Assembly (NCBI RefSeq): GCF_947494875.1
Contig: NZ_CANLWM010000001.1
Coordinates: forward strand, 310,001 to 374,000
Source: an uncultured Williamsia sp.
GTDB lineage: Bacteria > Actinomycetota > Actinomycetes > Mycobacteriales > Mycobacteriaceae
Reading direction: 5' to 3'
Length of the DNA stretch: 64,000 bases
Shown here: piece after piece, positions 15,713 to 24,105 of the stretch
Position numbering within the stretch: the first letter of the stretch is position 1
How the letters are laid out: every line of letters begins with the position of its first letter
Notes under the pieces: model-generated
Told to the model about the DNA's origin: nothing
Databases searched by the model: none
What the model saw: the letters and a program-made list of their open reading frames with translations, nothing else
Translations under genes and position numbers: made by a program

Positions 15713-16977
15713 CGGTGCGGGGCTTCCTGTGTGGTCGGGAGTTCGGCGTGCGACGGCGTCTGCGCCGCCGGGGGTTCGCCCCGCGCACAACGCGCGGCGG
15801 CGGCACCGACGAGATCTCGGTCGATCCCGGGAGGGATGACGTCGGCGGCGAGGGTGAGCAGACGTGCTGCGGTGGAACGCAGTTCGGGGTCGGACAGTCC
15901 GCGCCGCGCACCGCGCACCCACGCGTCGGCTGTGGCTCCGGCGATCGCGTCGACCTCGGCACCGACGGCGTCGTCGGACATCAGCGCCGCGACGGCCGCG
16001 ATCGGTACCCGCCAGAGACCGTCGGGCTGCCCGTCGAGGTAGCGGACCTCGAGATGTCCCTGCGGCCGCACCATCGGGAAGACGGTGGTCACGTGGTAGG
16101 CGAGGTCGTCGGCGTCGGGCCGGCGGCCGACGGCGTCGTCGAGGTGTCCGTCCATCCAGTCGGCGAACGTCGCTCCCGCCGACGGCGCGAACCAGGTGCC
16201 GTCGGCGCATCGCACGCACAGCAGCGGGACGGAGAGCACCCAGTCGGCGTAGTCCTCGATCGTCTGGGCGTGCGGCGGGATCCGGGTGCGGTCGGTGCCG
16301 AGCCACGCCCGCATGCGTTGCGACGCCCAGTGTTCGTCGTCGGCGCCGTGCAACCGTGGCGAGCACGCGAACGCCGCGGTCATGGCCGGGCCGATGGTGT
16401 GGAGCCGCGTCCATCGGCTCACCGCGTGGTCGGGATCGACGCCGGCGTCGAATGCGACCTGCACGGCGGCGGTGTTGCACATCATCAGCGACCCCCAGAT
16501 ACCCCGCAGGGCGAACGCCGACTCCATGGAGCGGTAGCGGTCGCTGGCCAGGATGCGGTGCGGGGCGCGACTCGCGTCGCCGGCACCCGCGATCACCCGG
16601 ATGCCCTGCGCGGCGAGGAGTCCGCGGAGTTCTCGCTCGTCGGCGGACAGGGCGCCGCAGAGCTCGGCGACGGAATCGAAGGGTGTGCTGGAGAGTTCGA
16701 TCTGCCCGCCCGGCTCGACGGAGACGTAGCTTCCGGAGGTCAGGGGGCGGGCCGGTGAGGCGGGAGAGACGGTGCGCGGGGCGTGGTCTCCGAGCGCTGC
16801 GGCGAGGCGCAGGACATCGGGACGGGCGGCGGGATCGTGCGTCTCGGTGGTGCGGGTGAACCATTCGAGTTCGGCGCCGACGAGTCGGGGCGGTCCGAGC
16901 TTGAAACAGACACGGGTGAGGTGCGCGGCCGCTGCCGGTCGCGACGTGATCCCCGTGGGTGTGGTGGTGGTCGTCAT
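15709..16977 (-). CDS. egtA: Glutamate-cysteine ligase EgtA
   Basis: 422 residues of the GCS2-type ligase family; the LVGAELEWF and GQIELSSTPF segments are part of the conserved core. EgtA makes gamma-glutamylcysteine from glutamate, cysteine and ATP for the EgtB step. The assignment to EgtA rather than another ligase rests on position as first gene of egtABCD. ATG at 16977 follows GGGAAGG. The sensor kinase gene ends 85 bases upstream on the same strand, so the operon probably has its own promoter in that gap. Confidence 0.93.
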   Translation of the reverse strand: MTTTTTPTGITSRPAAAAHLTRVCFKLGPPRLVGAELEWFTRTTETHDPAARPDVLRLAAALGDHAPRTVSPASPARPLTSGSYVSVEPGGQIELSSTPFDSVAELCGALSADERELRGLLAAQGIRVIAGAGDASRAPHRILASDRYRSMESAFALRGIWGSLMMCNTAAVQVAFDAGVDPDHAVSRWTRLHTIGPAMTAAFACSPRLHGADDEHWASQRMRAWLGTDRTRIPPHAQTIEDYADWVLSVPLLCVRCADGTWFAPSAGATFADWMDGHLDDAVGRRPDADDLAYHVTTVFPMVRPQGHLEVRYLDGQPDGLWRVPIAAVAALMSDDAVGAEVDAIAGATADAWVRGARRGLSDPELRSTAARLLTLAADVIPPGIDRDLVGAAAARCARGEPPAAQTPSHAELPTTQEAPHR

Positions 16978-17062
16978 GACACCTTCCCGGGCCTGGGTCC
17001 GTGGGAGTCGGGGGCGTAGGGGGCGCCGCCGTCTGCAGGGCCCGTTCGATGACACCTCGATG

Positions 17063-18598
17063 CTACAAAGTCGGGGCGACAGGCACATCGGACTGCGACA
17101 ACTCCCCAGGTCGAGTCGGCAGGAACACGACGAATCGGGCACCGGTCCCGGACGGTTGTACGCAGCGGACGTCCCCGCCGTGCGCGCGCGCGAGCGCCCG
17201 CGCGATGGGCAGACCCAGTCCGGCACCGGGGGTGTCGCGTGCCCGGTCGAGCCGCACGAGCCTGTCGAAGATGCGCTCGCGGTCACCGACGTCGACGCCG
17301 GGACCGTCGTCGGTCACGGCGATGGTGGCGGTGTGCCCGTCGGTGGTGAGGTCGACGTCGATCGCGCCGGCGGGGTCGCTCACCCGGGCGGCGTTCTCGA
17401 GCAGGTTGGTGAGGATCTGACCGATCCGTCCGGGGTCGACGCGCGCGGGCACGCTCACCGGTCCGTGACGCGCGATCCGCAGCCCGGGGTGGACGAGGGC
17501 GGCACGGTCGACCGCCCCGTCGACGATGGTCGCCAGATCCGCGTCCACCAGGTCGAGCGCGGGGTCGTCGTCGATGCGCGCCATGTCGAGCAGGTCGTCG
17601 ACGAGCCGCGACGCATGGCGGGACTCCCGCACCAGCAGGTCCGACCACCGCGCGAGACGTTCGGGACGGTCCGCGCCGTCGCGGGCGATCGACTCGGCGA
17701 CGGCGGACAGCCCGGCGATCGGGGTCCGCATCTCGTGGGCCGCGTCGGCGAGGAAACGTTTCATGTCGGCCTCGGCGCGACGGGCCGTCTCCGCGGCCGT
17801 CCGCTGGGCGGTCTCGGCGGCCTCCAGCGCGTCGAGCATCTCGTCCATCGACTCCGCGGTGCGCCCCAGTTCGGTCGACGGCGACGCGGGTCGGACACGA
17901 CGACCGCGGTCGCCGGAGGTGATGTCGCGCGCGACGGCCACCATCGCCTCGAGCGGCCGGAGTGCTCGACGCACGACGACCAGGATCAGCCCCGTCGCGA
18001 CCGCGAGTGCGACGAGCCCGGCCGCCAGCATCAGCCATCGGAGCTGGTGGCGGACCTGGGTGATGGAGGTGGTGTCACCGAGCAGGGTCACCGTCGAGCC
18101 GTCGGGCAGTGCCCGCGTGACGACCAGTGCGTCGCCCGGCGGCCCGGGCGCACCCGCTCCCGGTCCGAGTCCGTCCGGTCCGAGCCCGTCCGCCCCACCC
18201 GGTGCGGGCGGTCCGCCGTCATCGACGCGTGGGCCCCGACCGCCCGACGGCCGCGGCGGGCGCATCTGCCCGGGATCGTCGAGGACGGGTCCCGGCGTCT
18301 GGTAGACCGTCCCGTCCGCGGTGCGCAGCCGCACGCGGATCGAGTCCCCCTGCAGGGCGGTCACCAGATCCTGCCCCTGGTATCCCTCGGCCAGCAGCGA
18401 CGGGGCGCGATCGGCGCGATCGGTGACCCGGGCCGACAGGTCGGACCGCAACCGCTGACCGAGCGCGACGTCGACGGCGAACCCGACGACCACCAGGAGC
18501 ACGGCGAACGCGACGGTCACCGCGACGACGACCCGCCATCGCAGCGACGGCGTCGGGGTGGCGCCCGGGACGGGGGATCGCCGCCGGAGTGGGGTCAC
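17063..18598 (-). CDS. Two-component sensor histidine kinase
   Basis: 511 residues. TM1 about 22-44, an extracytoplasmic region about 45-186, TM2 about 187-210, HAMP, then HisKA with phosphoacceptor His288 in ADAAHEMRTPIAGL and an HATPase domain with NLLENA, DDGPGV and GAGLGLPIA. The sensor region contains a Gly/Pro/Asp-rich stretch (about 113-155) that looks unstructured. The GTG start overlaps the response-regulator stop (GTGA). Signal unknown; the divergent Gly/Pro-rich protein suggests an envelope function. Confidence 0.92.
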   Translation of the reverse strand: MTPLRRRSPVPGATPTPSLRWRVVVAVTVAFAVLLVVVGFAVDVALGQRLRSDLSARVTDRADRAPSLLAEGYQGQDLVTALQGDSIRVRLRTADGTVYQTPGPVLDDPGQMRPPRPSGGRGPRVDDGGPPAPGGADGLGPDGLGPGAGAPGPPGDALVVTRALPDGSTVTLLGDTTSITQVRHQLRWLMLAAGLVALAVATGLILVVVRRALRPLEAMVAVARDITSGDRGRRVRPASPSTELGRTAESMDEMLDALEAAETAQRTAAETARRAEADMKRFLADAAHEMRTPIAGLSAVAESIARDGADRPERLARWSDLLVRESRHASRLVDDLLDMARIDDDPALDLVDADLATIVDGAVDRAALVHPGLRIARHGPVSVPARVDPGRIGQILTNLLENAARVSDPAGAIDVDLTTDGHTATIAVTDDGPGVDVGDRERIFDRLVRLDRARDTPGAGLGLPIARALARAHGGDVRCVQPSGTGARFVVFLPTRPGELSQSDVPVAPTL

Positions 18599-19290
18599 TG
18601 CGCGGCCCGCAGCACATACCCCAGCCCGCGCACCGTGTGGATCATGCGGGGACCGTGGGCCTCCATCTTCCGGCGCAACGCGCTCACGTGTACCTCGACG
18701 AGGTTGACGTCGTAGGCGTCGTATCCCCAGACCGCCTGCAGGATCTGCCGTTTCGTGACGGTCCGACCCCGCTGAGCGACCAGGAACTCCGCCAGCCGGA
18801 ACTCGGTCGCCGTCACGTCCAGCACCGTGTCACCCCGCGTGATCGTCGACCCGTCCGGGTCGACGAGGAGGTCGCCGACGGTGATCGCCGCGGCCCGACC
18901 GCCGCGACGACGGAGGACCGCGTCGGCCCGGGCGAGCAGCTCCTCGAGGCGGAACGGCTTGACGACGTAGTCGTCGGCGCCACCGTGCAGACCCCGCAGA
19001 CGGTCGTCGATGTGGTCGCGTGCGGTGAGCATGATGATCCCGGCGTCGCTGCGGGTGCGCACGACGTCGATGAGGTCGAAGCCGTCGCGGCCGCCGGGGA
19101 GCATGACGTCGAGGATCACCAGGTCGGGACGGCGCCCCTCGACGAGCTCCTCCATCCCCTCCCCGGAGGGGACGCCGTAGGCGAGGTAGCCCGCGTCGGC
19201 GAACGCGGCCACGACGGGTTCACGGATGGCGTCCGCGTCCTCGACCACCACCATCCGTCGGGCGGCACTGAACTCCCCTGCACTCGTCAC
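18595..19290 (-). CDS. OmpR/PhoB-family response regulator
   Basis: 231 residues. Receiver domain with acidic pair ED (17-18), phospho-acceptor Asp61 in LVILDVMLPG and conserved Lys in VVKPFR; the C-terminal winged helix has LDVTATEFRLAEFL and the wing MIHTVRGLGYVLR. GTG at 19290 is taken as start because GGGAG lies just upstream; ATG at 19254 would clip the domain. Partner of the kinase encoded next. Phased repeats in the upstream gap are candidate binding sites. Confidence 0.93.
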   Translation of the reverse strand: MTSAGEFSAARRMVVVEDADAIREPVVAAFADAGYLAYGVPSGEGMEELVEGRRPDLVILDVMLPGGRDGFDLIDVVRTRSDAGIIMLTARDHIDDRLRGLHGGADDYVVKPFRLEELLARADAVLRRRGGRAAAITVGDLLVDPDGSTITRGDTVLDVTATEFRLAEFLVAQRGRTVTKRQILQAVWGYDAYDVNLVEVHVSALRRKMEAHGPRMIHTVRGLGYVLRAAQ

Positions 19291-19313
19291 GATCTCCCAT
19301 TGTGGGGACGAGC

Positions 19314-19368
19314 CTGAAGTCAGGCTGAAGACCGCGCCGATCCCCGCCCGATTCAGGGTGGCTTCAGG
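19314..19368. promoter_or_regulatory. Paired 11-bp-phased direct repeats, probable response-regulator sites
   Basis: CTGAAG occurs at 19314-19319 and 19325-19330, 11 bp apart; TTCAGG occurs at 19352-19357 and 19363-19368, also 11 bp apart and in opposite orientation. Direct repeats at helical spacing are how OmpR-family dimers bind. They lie between the response-regulator gene and the divergent Gly/Pro-rich gene. Confidence 0.7.
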
Positions 19369-19440
19369 TCCGCCGCCCACCGTCGTGCGTGCCGCCGGTG
19401 ACAGACCTCGCCGGCCAGCGACAACGGAAGGTGATGCCAC

Positions 19441-20181
19441 ATGGCTGACAAGAACGACGACCGGACACCGGGCGCGGGAGATCGCGGCGGCGCGGACGTC
19501 ACGCGCCCGATGGACCGGATCCAGGACAGCGGGACTCCCGCGGCGCCCTACGCGGCGCCGGTCTCCGACACGGTTCCTCCGACCGAGACAGCGACGCCGC
19601 GCACCTCGCGCATGCAGCGCATGCGGGCGAGCGCGTCGAAGCCGTGGGTGCCCGTCGCGGCGATCGCCGTGGGTGCCGCCCTCGTGGGTGCGATCGTCAC
19701 CTCGGCGGTCTTCGTCGCGAACCCGGTCCACGAGAACGTGAGCACGGCCTCGTCGAACAGTGCGCTGCCGCAGTCCGGCGGGCAGAACGGCTCGACCGGT
19801 CAGGGACCCGACGGTCAGAACGGCCCCGGGGCAGGTGGGCAGCAGCAGGCGCCGAACGGCCAGGCTCCGCAGCCGCCGAACGGTCAGGGCCCCGACGGCA
19901 AGGCCGGTCCCGGTGGTCCGGGTGGCCCCGGCGGTCCGGGTGGACCCGGATGCGCCCCCGCCGGCCCGGGTGGACCCGGCGGCAAGGGCCCCGACGGCAA
20001 GGGACCCGACGGCAAGGGCGCACCGCAACCGCCGAACGGTGGGCAGGCGCCGCAGGCCCCGAACGGCCAGGCACCGCAGCCGCCCGCCCAGAACGGACAG
20101 GCCCCGCAGGCACCCCAGCCGCCGAACGGTGGCCAGGCACCGCAGCCGCCGAGCGGCGCACCCGCCCCCCAGGGGAGCTGA
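19441..20181 (+). CDS. Membrane-anchored Gly/Pro/Gln-rich protein of unknown function
   Basis: 246 residues. An acidic, disordered N-terminus (1-66), one transmembrane helix (about 69-92), then about 150 residues of low-complexity repeats built from PNGQAPQPP, GPDGK and GGPGGPG units, probably outside the cell. The repeats are collagen-like in part but not regular Gly-X-Y. ATG at 19441 with GAAGG upstream. It is divergent from the two-component operon and separated by the phased repeats, so it is a likely target of that system. Confidence 0.8.
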   Translation: MADKNDDRTPGAGDRGGADVTRPMDRIQDSGTPAAPYAAPVSDTVPPTETATPRTSRMQRMRASASKPWVPVAAIAVGAALVGAIVTSAVFVANPVHENVSTASSNSALPQSGGQNGSTGQGPDGQNGPGAGGQQQAPNGQAPQPPNGQGPDGKAGPGGPGGPGGPGGPGCAPAGPGGPGGKGPDGKGPDGKGAPQPPNGGQAPQAPNGQAPQPPAQNGQAPQAPQPPNGGQAPQPPSGAPAPQGS

Positions 20182-20192
20182 CCGCACGACCC

Positions 20193-20228
20193 CACCGCAC
20201 CCCCTCCGGCCCCGGAGGGGGTGCGGTG
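20193..20228 (+). terminator. Terminator-like hairpin
   Basis: A perfect 17-bp stem (20193-20209 with 20212-20228) and a tiny loop lie 11 bases after the stop of the Gly/Pro-rich gene. No U-run follows. Confidence 0.65.
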
Positions 20229-20307
20229 CGTCCGGGCCCGCCCGTAGCGTGGGGGTACGCCGAGCCCAGGCGCGACGCACCTACCTCGAGCAGATGGCGA
20301 GCACCGC

Positions 20308-20478
20308 ATGAGCAACTTCCCGCACGACAAGGAGTCGCAGGTCGGCGAGACCGACGAGATCCGGCGCGAGGAGAAGGTGTACGAGGCGGGACAACCCGAC
20401 GGCGATGCTCCCGCCAACGAGATCGATCCCGACGAGCACTCCGCCGGCGGGTCCGACGGGACGACCGACGGGACCTAG
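20308..20478 (+). CDS. Small acidic hypothetical protein
   Basis: 56 residues, strongly acidic and without hydrophobic segments (starts MSNFPHDKESQVGETDEIRR, ends SDGTTDGT). It probably is soluble and disordered. Support is its ATG, coding-like third-position GC and position seven bases upstream of the methyltransferase start in a probable operon. The Shine-Dalgarno is weak. Function unknown. Confidence 0.55.
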   Translation: MSNFPHDKESQVGETDEIRREEKVYEAGQPDGDAPANEIDPDEHSAGGSDGTTDGT

Positions 20479-20485
20479 GACGCGC

Positions 20486-21259
20486 GTGGCACCGGCCGGC
20501 CACCAGGAGGTCGTCGACGAACTGCGCGCCGCGGGCTGCGTGTTCGCCGAGGAGGAGGCGCGGATCCTCCTGGAGTCGGCACCCGACGACGTCGCCGGGC
20601 TCGTCGCCCGGCGGGTCGCGGGTGAGCCGCTCGAGCACCTCGTCGGCTGGGTCGAGTTCGCCGGCACCCGGTTGGCGGTCACGCCCCGTGTGTTCGTACC
20701 CCGGCAACGGACCGAACTGCTGGCGCACATCGCGGCCGAGGCCTGCGGCACCGACGACACCGTCGTCGACCTCTGCTGCGGGATCGGCGCGGTCGCGCAC
20801 GTGGTCGCGCGGCAGCACCCGCGGCGGCTGTTCGCCGTCGACATCGACCCGGCCGCGACGGCCTGCGCGCGGCGCAACCTGCCCGACGCGACCGTCCTGA
20901 CGGGCGACCTGTGGGACCCCCTGCCCGACGAACTGCACGGCTCCGTCGACGTCGTGGTGGCCAACGCGCCCTATGTCCCGACAGCGGCGGTCGGCTCGAT
21001 GCCGCGGGAGGCGCGCGAGCACGAACCCCGTCACGCCCTCGACGGTGGTGACGACGGGCTGCAGGTCGCCCGCCGCATCGTCACAGGCAGCGATGCCTGG
21101 CTGACCCCGCACGGCATGCTGGCGATCGAGACCTCGTCGCTGCAGGCCGATGCCCTCACAGCGGCGGTGACCGGCGCCGGACTGGTCGCCGAGGTGGTCG
21201 AGGACGACGAGTCGGGAGGCGTCGTGGTCGTCGGCCGCCGCCACCCACGACCCGCGTGA
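20486..21259 (+). CDS. PrmC/HemK-related protein N5-glutamine methyltransferase, unknown target
   Basis: 257 residues from a GTG with AGGA five bases upstream. The N-terminus has GEPLEHLVGWVEFAG and VFVPRQRTE, typical of PrmC; the SAM motif is VVDLCCGIGAVA (about 93-104). The substrate motif reads NAPY (160-163) where PrmC has NPPY. This matches the actinobacterial PrmC-related group whose substrate is unknown, so release-factor methylation should not be assumed. Confidence 0.82.
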   Translation: MAPAGHQEVVDELRAAGCVFAEEEARILLESAPDDVAGLVARRVAGEPLEHLVGWVEFAGTRLAVTPRVFVPRQRTELLAHIAAEACGTDDTVVDLCCGIGAVAHVVARQHPRRLFAVDIDPAATACARRNLPDATVLTGDLWDPLPDELHGSVDVVVANAPYVPTAAVGSMPREAREHEPRHALDGGDDGLQVARRIVTGSDAWLTPHGMLAIETSSLQADALTAAVTGAGLVAEVVEDDESGGVVVVGRRHPRPA

Positions 21260-21341
21260 GAACAAACCGACAATCGGGGTCGTTGACCCCGACGACGACC
21301 GCGCGTTCCCTCACGGGAACACCCACGGAAGGCAGCACACC

Positions 21342-22835
21342 ATGAGCACCACCGGAACGGCACTGGTGACCGGAGCGACCGGCTACATCGGAGGCCGCCT
21401 CGCCCCGCGCCTGGCCGCGGCCGGCTGGACGGTGCGCGCCCTGGCCCGCACCCCGGCCAAACTCGCCGACGCGCCATGGGTCGGCGACGACACCGTCGTG
21501 CAGGGCGACCTCTCCGACCGCGACTCGCTGATGCGGGCGTTCGAGGGCGTCGACGTCGTCTACCACCTGGTGCACTCGATGGGTGGCGACGGCACCGGCG
21601 ACTTCAAGGAGGAGGAGGCCGAGTCGGCGCGCAACGTCGCCGCGGCCGCGAAGGCCCGCGGTGTCTCCCGCATCGTCTATCTCGGCGGCCTGCACCCCGA
21701 CGGCACGAAGCTGTCGAAGCACCTCGCCTCGCGCGTCGAGGTCGGCGAGATCCTCCTGGACTCGGGCATCGAGACCGTCGTGCTACAGGCCGGCGTCGTG
21801 ATCGGGTCGGGCTCGGCGTCGTTCGAGCTCATCCGCCACCTCACCGAGCGGCTGCCCGTCATGACGACGCCCCGCTGGGTGCACAACACGATCCAGCCCA
21901 TCTCGATCCGCGACGCGCTGCACTACCTCGTCGGAGCGGCCGACGCCGCTGTGCCCGACAGTCGCACCTGGGACATCGGTGGCACCGAGGTCTTCGAGTA
22001 CGGCGAGATGATGCAGCTCTACGCCCAGCAGGCCGGCCTGCCGCGCCGGCGCATGATCGTCATCCCGTACCTCACCCCGACCCTCGCCAGCCGGTGGGTC
22101 GGCACGGTCACCCCCATCCCGACGTCGCTGGCCCGCCCGCTGGTGGAGTCACTCGAGTGCGACGCGGTGATGAAGAACCACGACATCGACGACGTGATCG
22201 CCCGCCCCGACGACGGCCTGATGACCTACCGACAGGCACTCGACGCCGCCCTTGATCGCGTCCGTCGCGCCGACACCTCCGTGACGTGGGCGAACGCCGA
22301 CGCGTCGGTGTCACCGGCCGAACCGTTGCCGACCGACCCGGACTGGTCCGGTGAGGACGTGATGGTCGAGGAACGGACGGCGTCGACCGAGATCACCCCG
22401 GAGCAGCTGTGGAACACCGTCTCCTCGCTCGGCGGTGACACGGGATGGTTCACGCTCGACGCCCTGTGGCGTGCCCGCACCGCTGTCGACCTTGTCGTCG
22501 GCGAGGGTCCGGGCCCGAAGAAGCGCGGGTCGGCGGGCGGACCGGCCAAGGGCGAGCCCCTCGACTGGTGGCGCGTCGAGGACGTCGAACCCGGCAGGCT
22601 GCTGCGGTTGCGGGCGGAGACGACGATGCCCGGCACCGCCTGGCTGGAGCTCGGTGTGGAGCCCGACGGGTCCGGCGCGCGGCTTCGTCAGCGGACGATC
22701 TTCTACCCGAAAGGCCTTGCCGGGCTGGGCTACTGGTACGCGCAGCTACCCGCACACAAGGCGATCTTCGCGACGTTGGTGCGCGACATCATCCGGAACG
22801 CGGAGAAGTCCGCCGCCTCCCCGACCCGCGCGTGA
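21342..22835 (+). CDS. SDR-family NAD(P)-binding protein fused to DUF2867
   Basis: 497 residues. Residues 1-300 are an atypical/extended SDR with TGATGYIGGRLAPRLAAAGW and YLGGLHPDG; residues about 340-490 match DUF2867, a START-like fold (WWRVEDVEPGRLLRLRAE, RQRTIFYPKGLAGLGYWY). Such two-domain proteins are common in actinobacteria and may act on a lipid or quinone. ATG at 21342 with GGAAGG upstream. The last 47 bases overlap the 3' end of the convergent permease. Confidence 0.87.
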   Translation: MSTTGTALVTGATGYIGGRLAPRLAAAGWTVRALARTPAKLADAPWVGDDTVVQGDLSDRDSLMRAFEGVDVVYHLVHSMGGDGTGDFKEEEAESARNVAAAAKARGVSRIVYLGGLHPDGTKLSKHLASRVEVGEILLDSGIETVVLQAGVVIGSGSASFELIRHLTERLPVMTTPRWVHNTIQPISIRDALHYLVGAADAAVPDSRTWDIGGTEVFEYGEMMQLYAQQAGLPRRRMIVIPYLTPTLASRWVGTVTPIPTSLARPLVESLECDAVMKNHDIDDVIARPDDGLMTYRQALDAALDRVRRADTSVTWANADASVSPAEPLPTDPDWSGEDVMVEERTASTEITPEQLWNTVSSLGGDTGWFTLDALWRARTAVDLVVGEGPGPKKRGSAGGPAKGEPLDWWRVEDVEPGRLLRLRAETTMPGTAWLELGVEPDGSGARLRQRTIFYPKGLAGLGYWYAQLPAHKAIFATLVRDIIRNAEKSAASPTRA

Positions 22836-24072
22836 CGGTCAGCCGGTAGAGCCCGCCCACGGCGGCGACGACCACGCCGGCCACCACGGACGCGACGGGT
22901 AGGGATGCGGCCAGCACCACGCACCCGATCGCACCGACGACGTGCACGGCCCGGGGGTACCGGCGATCGGCGCCGGACTGCGTCATCGCCGAGAGGTTCG
23001 CGACGAGGTAGTAGAGCAGCACGCCGAACGACGAGAACCCGATCGCGCCGCGCAAGTCCACGGTGAGGACCGCGACGGCGACGATCACGCCGACGGTGAT
23101 CTCCATGCGGTGCGGCACCGAGAACCGCGGGTGCACCGCCGCGAGCGGCCGGGGGAGGTCGCCGGTCCGTGCCATCGCCAGGCCGGTGCGTCCGATCCCC
23201 GCGACGAGCGCGAGCAGTGCGCCGAGGGCGGCGACCGCGGCCGCGACCCGGACCAGCGGCGCGATGACGTCGGCGCCGCTCGCGGACACCACCGCGACCA
23301 ACGGTGTCGCGGTGTCGGCGAGCCTGTCGGCGCCGAGGACGGCCACCGCGGTGACACCGACCGCCGCGTAGACGACCAGGGCGCCGCTGAGCGCTCCGAC
23401 GATGGCCCGCGGGATCGCCCGTCGAGGGTCGCGGACCTCCTCGGCGAGGGTGGCGATCCGTGCGTAGCCGGCGAAGGCGAAGAACAGCAGGCCGGCCGCC
23501 TGGAGCACGCCGTGGACACTGCTCCCGGCGCGACCGAGGTCGAGGTTCTCGGCGTGGGGATCCCCGCCGATCGCCCCGACGGCCACCACCACGACGAGCA
23601 CGGCGACGACAGCGGTGACGATGATCGCGGTGGCGGTCGCGGTCCGGGTGACCCCGAGACAGTTCACCGTCACCACCGCGACAACGGCGGCGACCGCGAC
23701 GACGGGTCCCCACGTCGCCCCGGCCACGTAGGTCCCGATGGTGAGCGCCATCGCGGCGCAGCTGGCTGTCTTGCCGACGACGAACATCCATCCGGCCGCG
23801 AAGCCCCACCACTCCCCGAGGCGTTCGCGGCCGTACAGGTAGGTGCCCCCGGCCTCGGGGTACTGCGCGGCGAGCTGCGCCGAGGACAGGGCGTTGCACA
23901 CGGCGACGACTGCGGCGATCGCGAGACCGACCAGCAGCCCGGAGCCCGCCGCGGCGGCCGCGGGCGCGAAGGCGGTGAAGACGCCCGCGCCGATCATCGA
24001 GCCGAGGCCGATGACCGTCGCCTGCGTCGTCGACAGACGGCGGGAGAGACGACCGGAGCCCGGCGTGGTCAC
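22789..24072 (-). CDS. APC-family amino acid/amine permease
   Basis: 427 residues, hydrophobic throughout with about 12 predicted helices. The first helix carries VIGLGSMIGAGVF, the substrate-binding unwound segment of APC transporters, and EAGGTYLYGRERLGEWWGF follows. It probably imports or exchanges an amino acid or polyamine; specificity cannot be read. GTG at 24072. It lies 33 bases downstream of the mycolyltransferase on the same strand and could share its transcript. Confidence 0.88.
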   Translation of the reverse strand: MTTPGSGRLSRRLSTTQATVIGLGSMIGAGVFTAFAPAAAAAGSGLLVGLAIAAVVAVCNALSSAQLAAQYPEAGGTYLYGRERLGEWWGFAAGWMFVVGKTASCAAMALTIGTYVAGATWGPVVAVAAVVAVVTVNCLGVTRTATATAIIVTAVVAVLVVVVAVGAIGGDPHAENLDLGRAGSSVHGVLQAAGLLFFAFAGYARIATLAEEVRDPRRAIPRAIVGALSGALVVYAAVGVTAVAVLGADRLADTATPLVAVVSASGADVIAPLVRVAAAVAALGALLALVAGIGRTGLAMARTGDLPRPLAAVHPRFSVPHRMEITVGVIVAVAVLTVDLRGAIGFSSFGVLLYYLVANLSAMTQSGADRRYPRAVHVVGAIGCVVLAASLPVASVVAGVVVAAVGGLYRLTVTRGSGRRRTSPRSG

Positions 24073-24105
24073 GATGACCTCACCGGGCTCCGGGATTCGT
24101 CTGCG

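Noticed and set aside
19800-20165. Dense short repeats that might look like a CRISPR or satellite array
   Set aside because: They are in frame, encode PNGQAPQPP and GGPGGPG-type repeats, and lack regular spacers.
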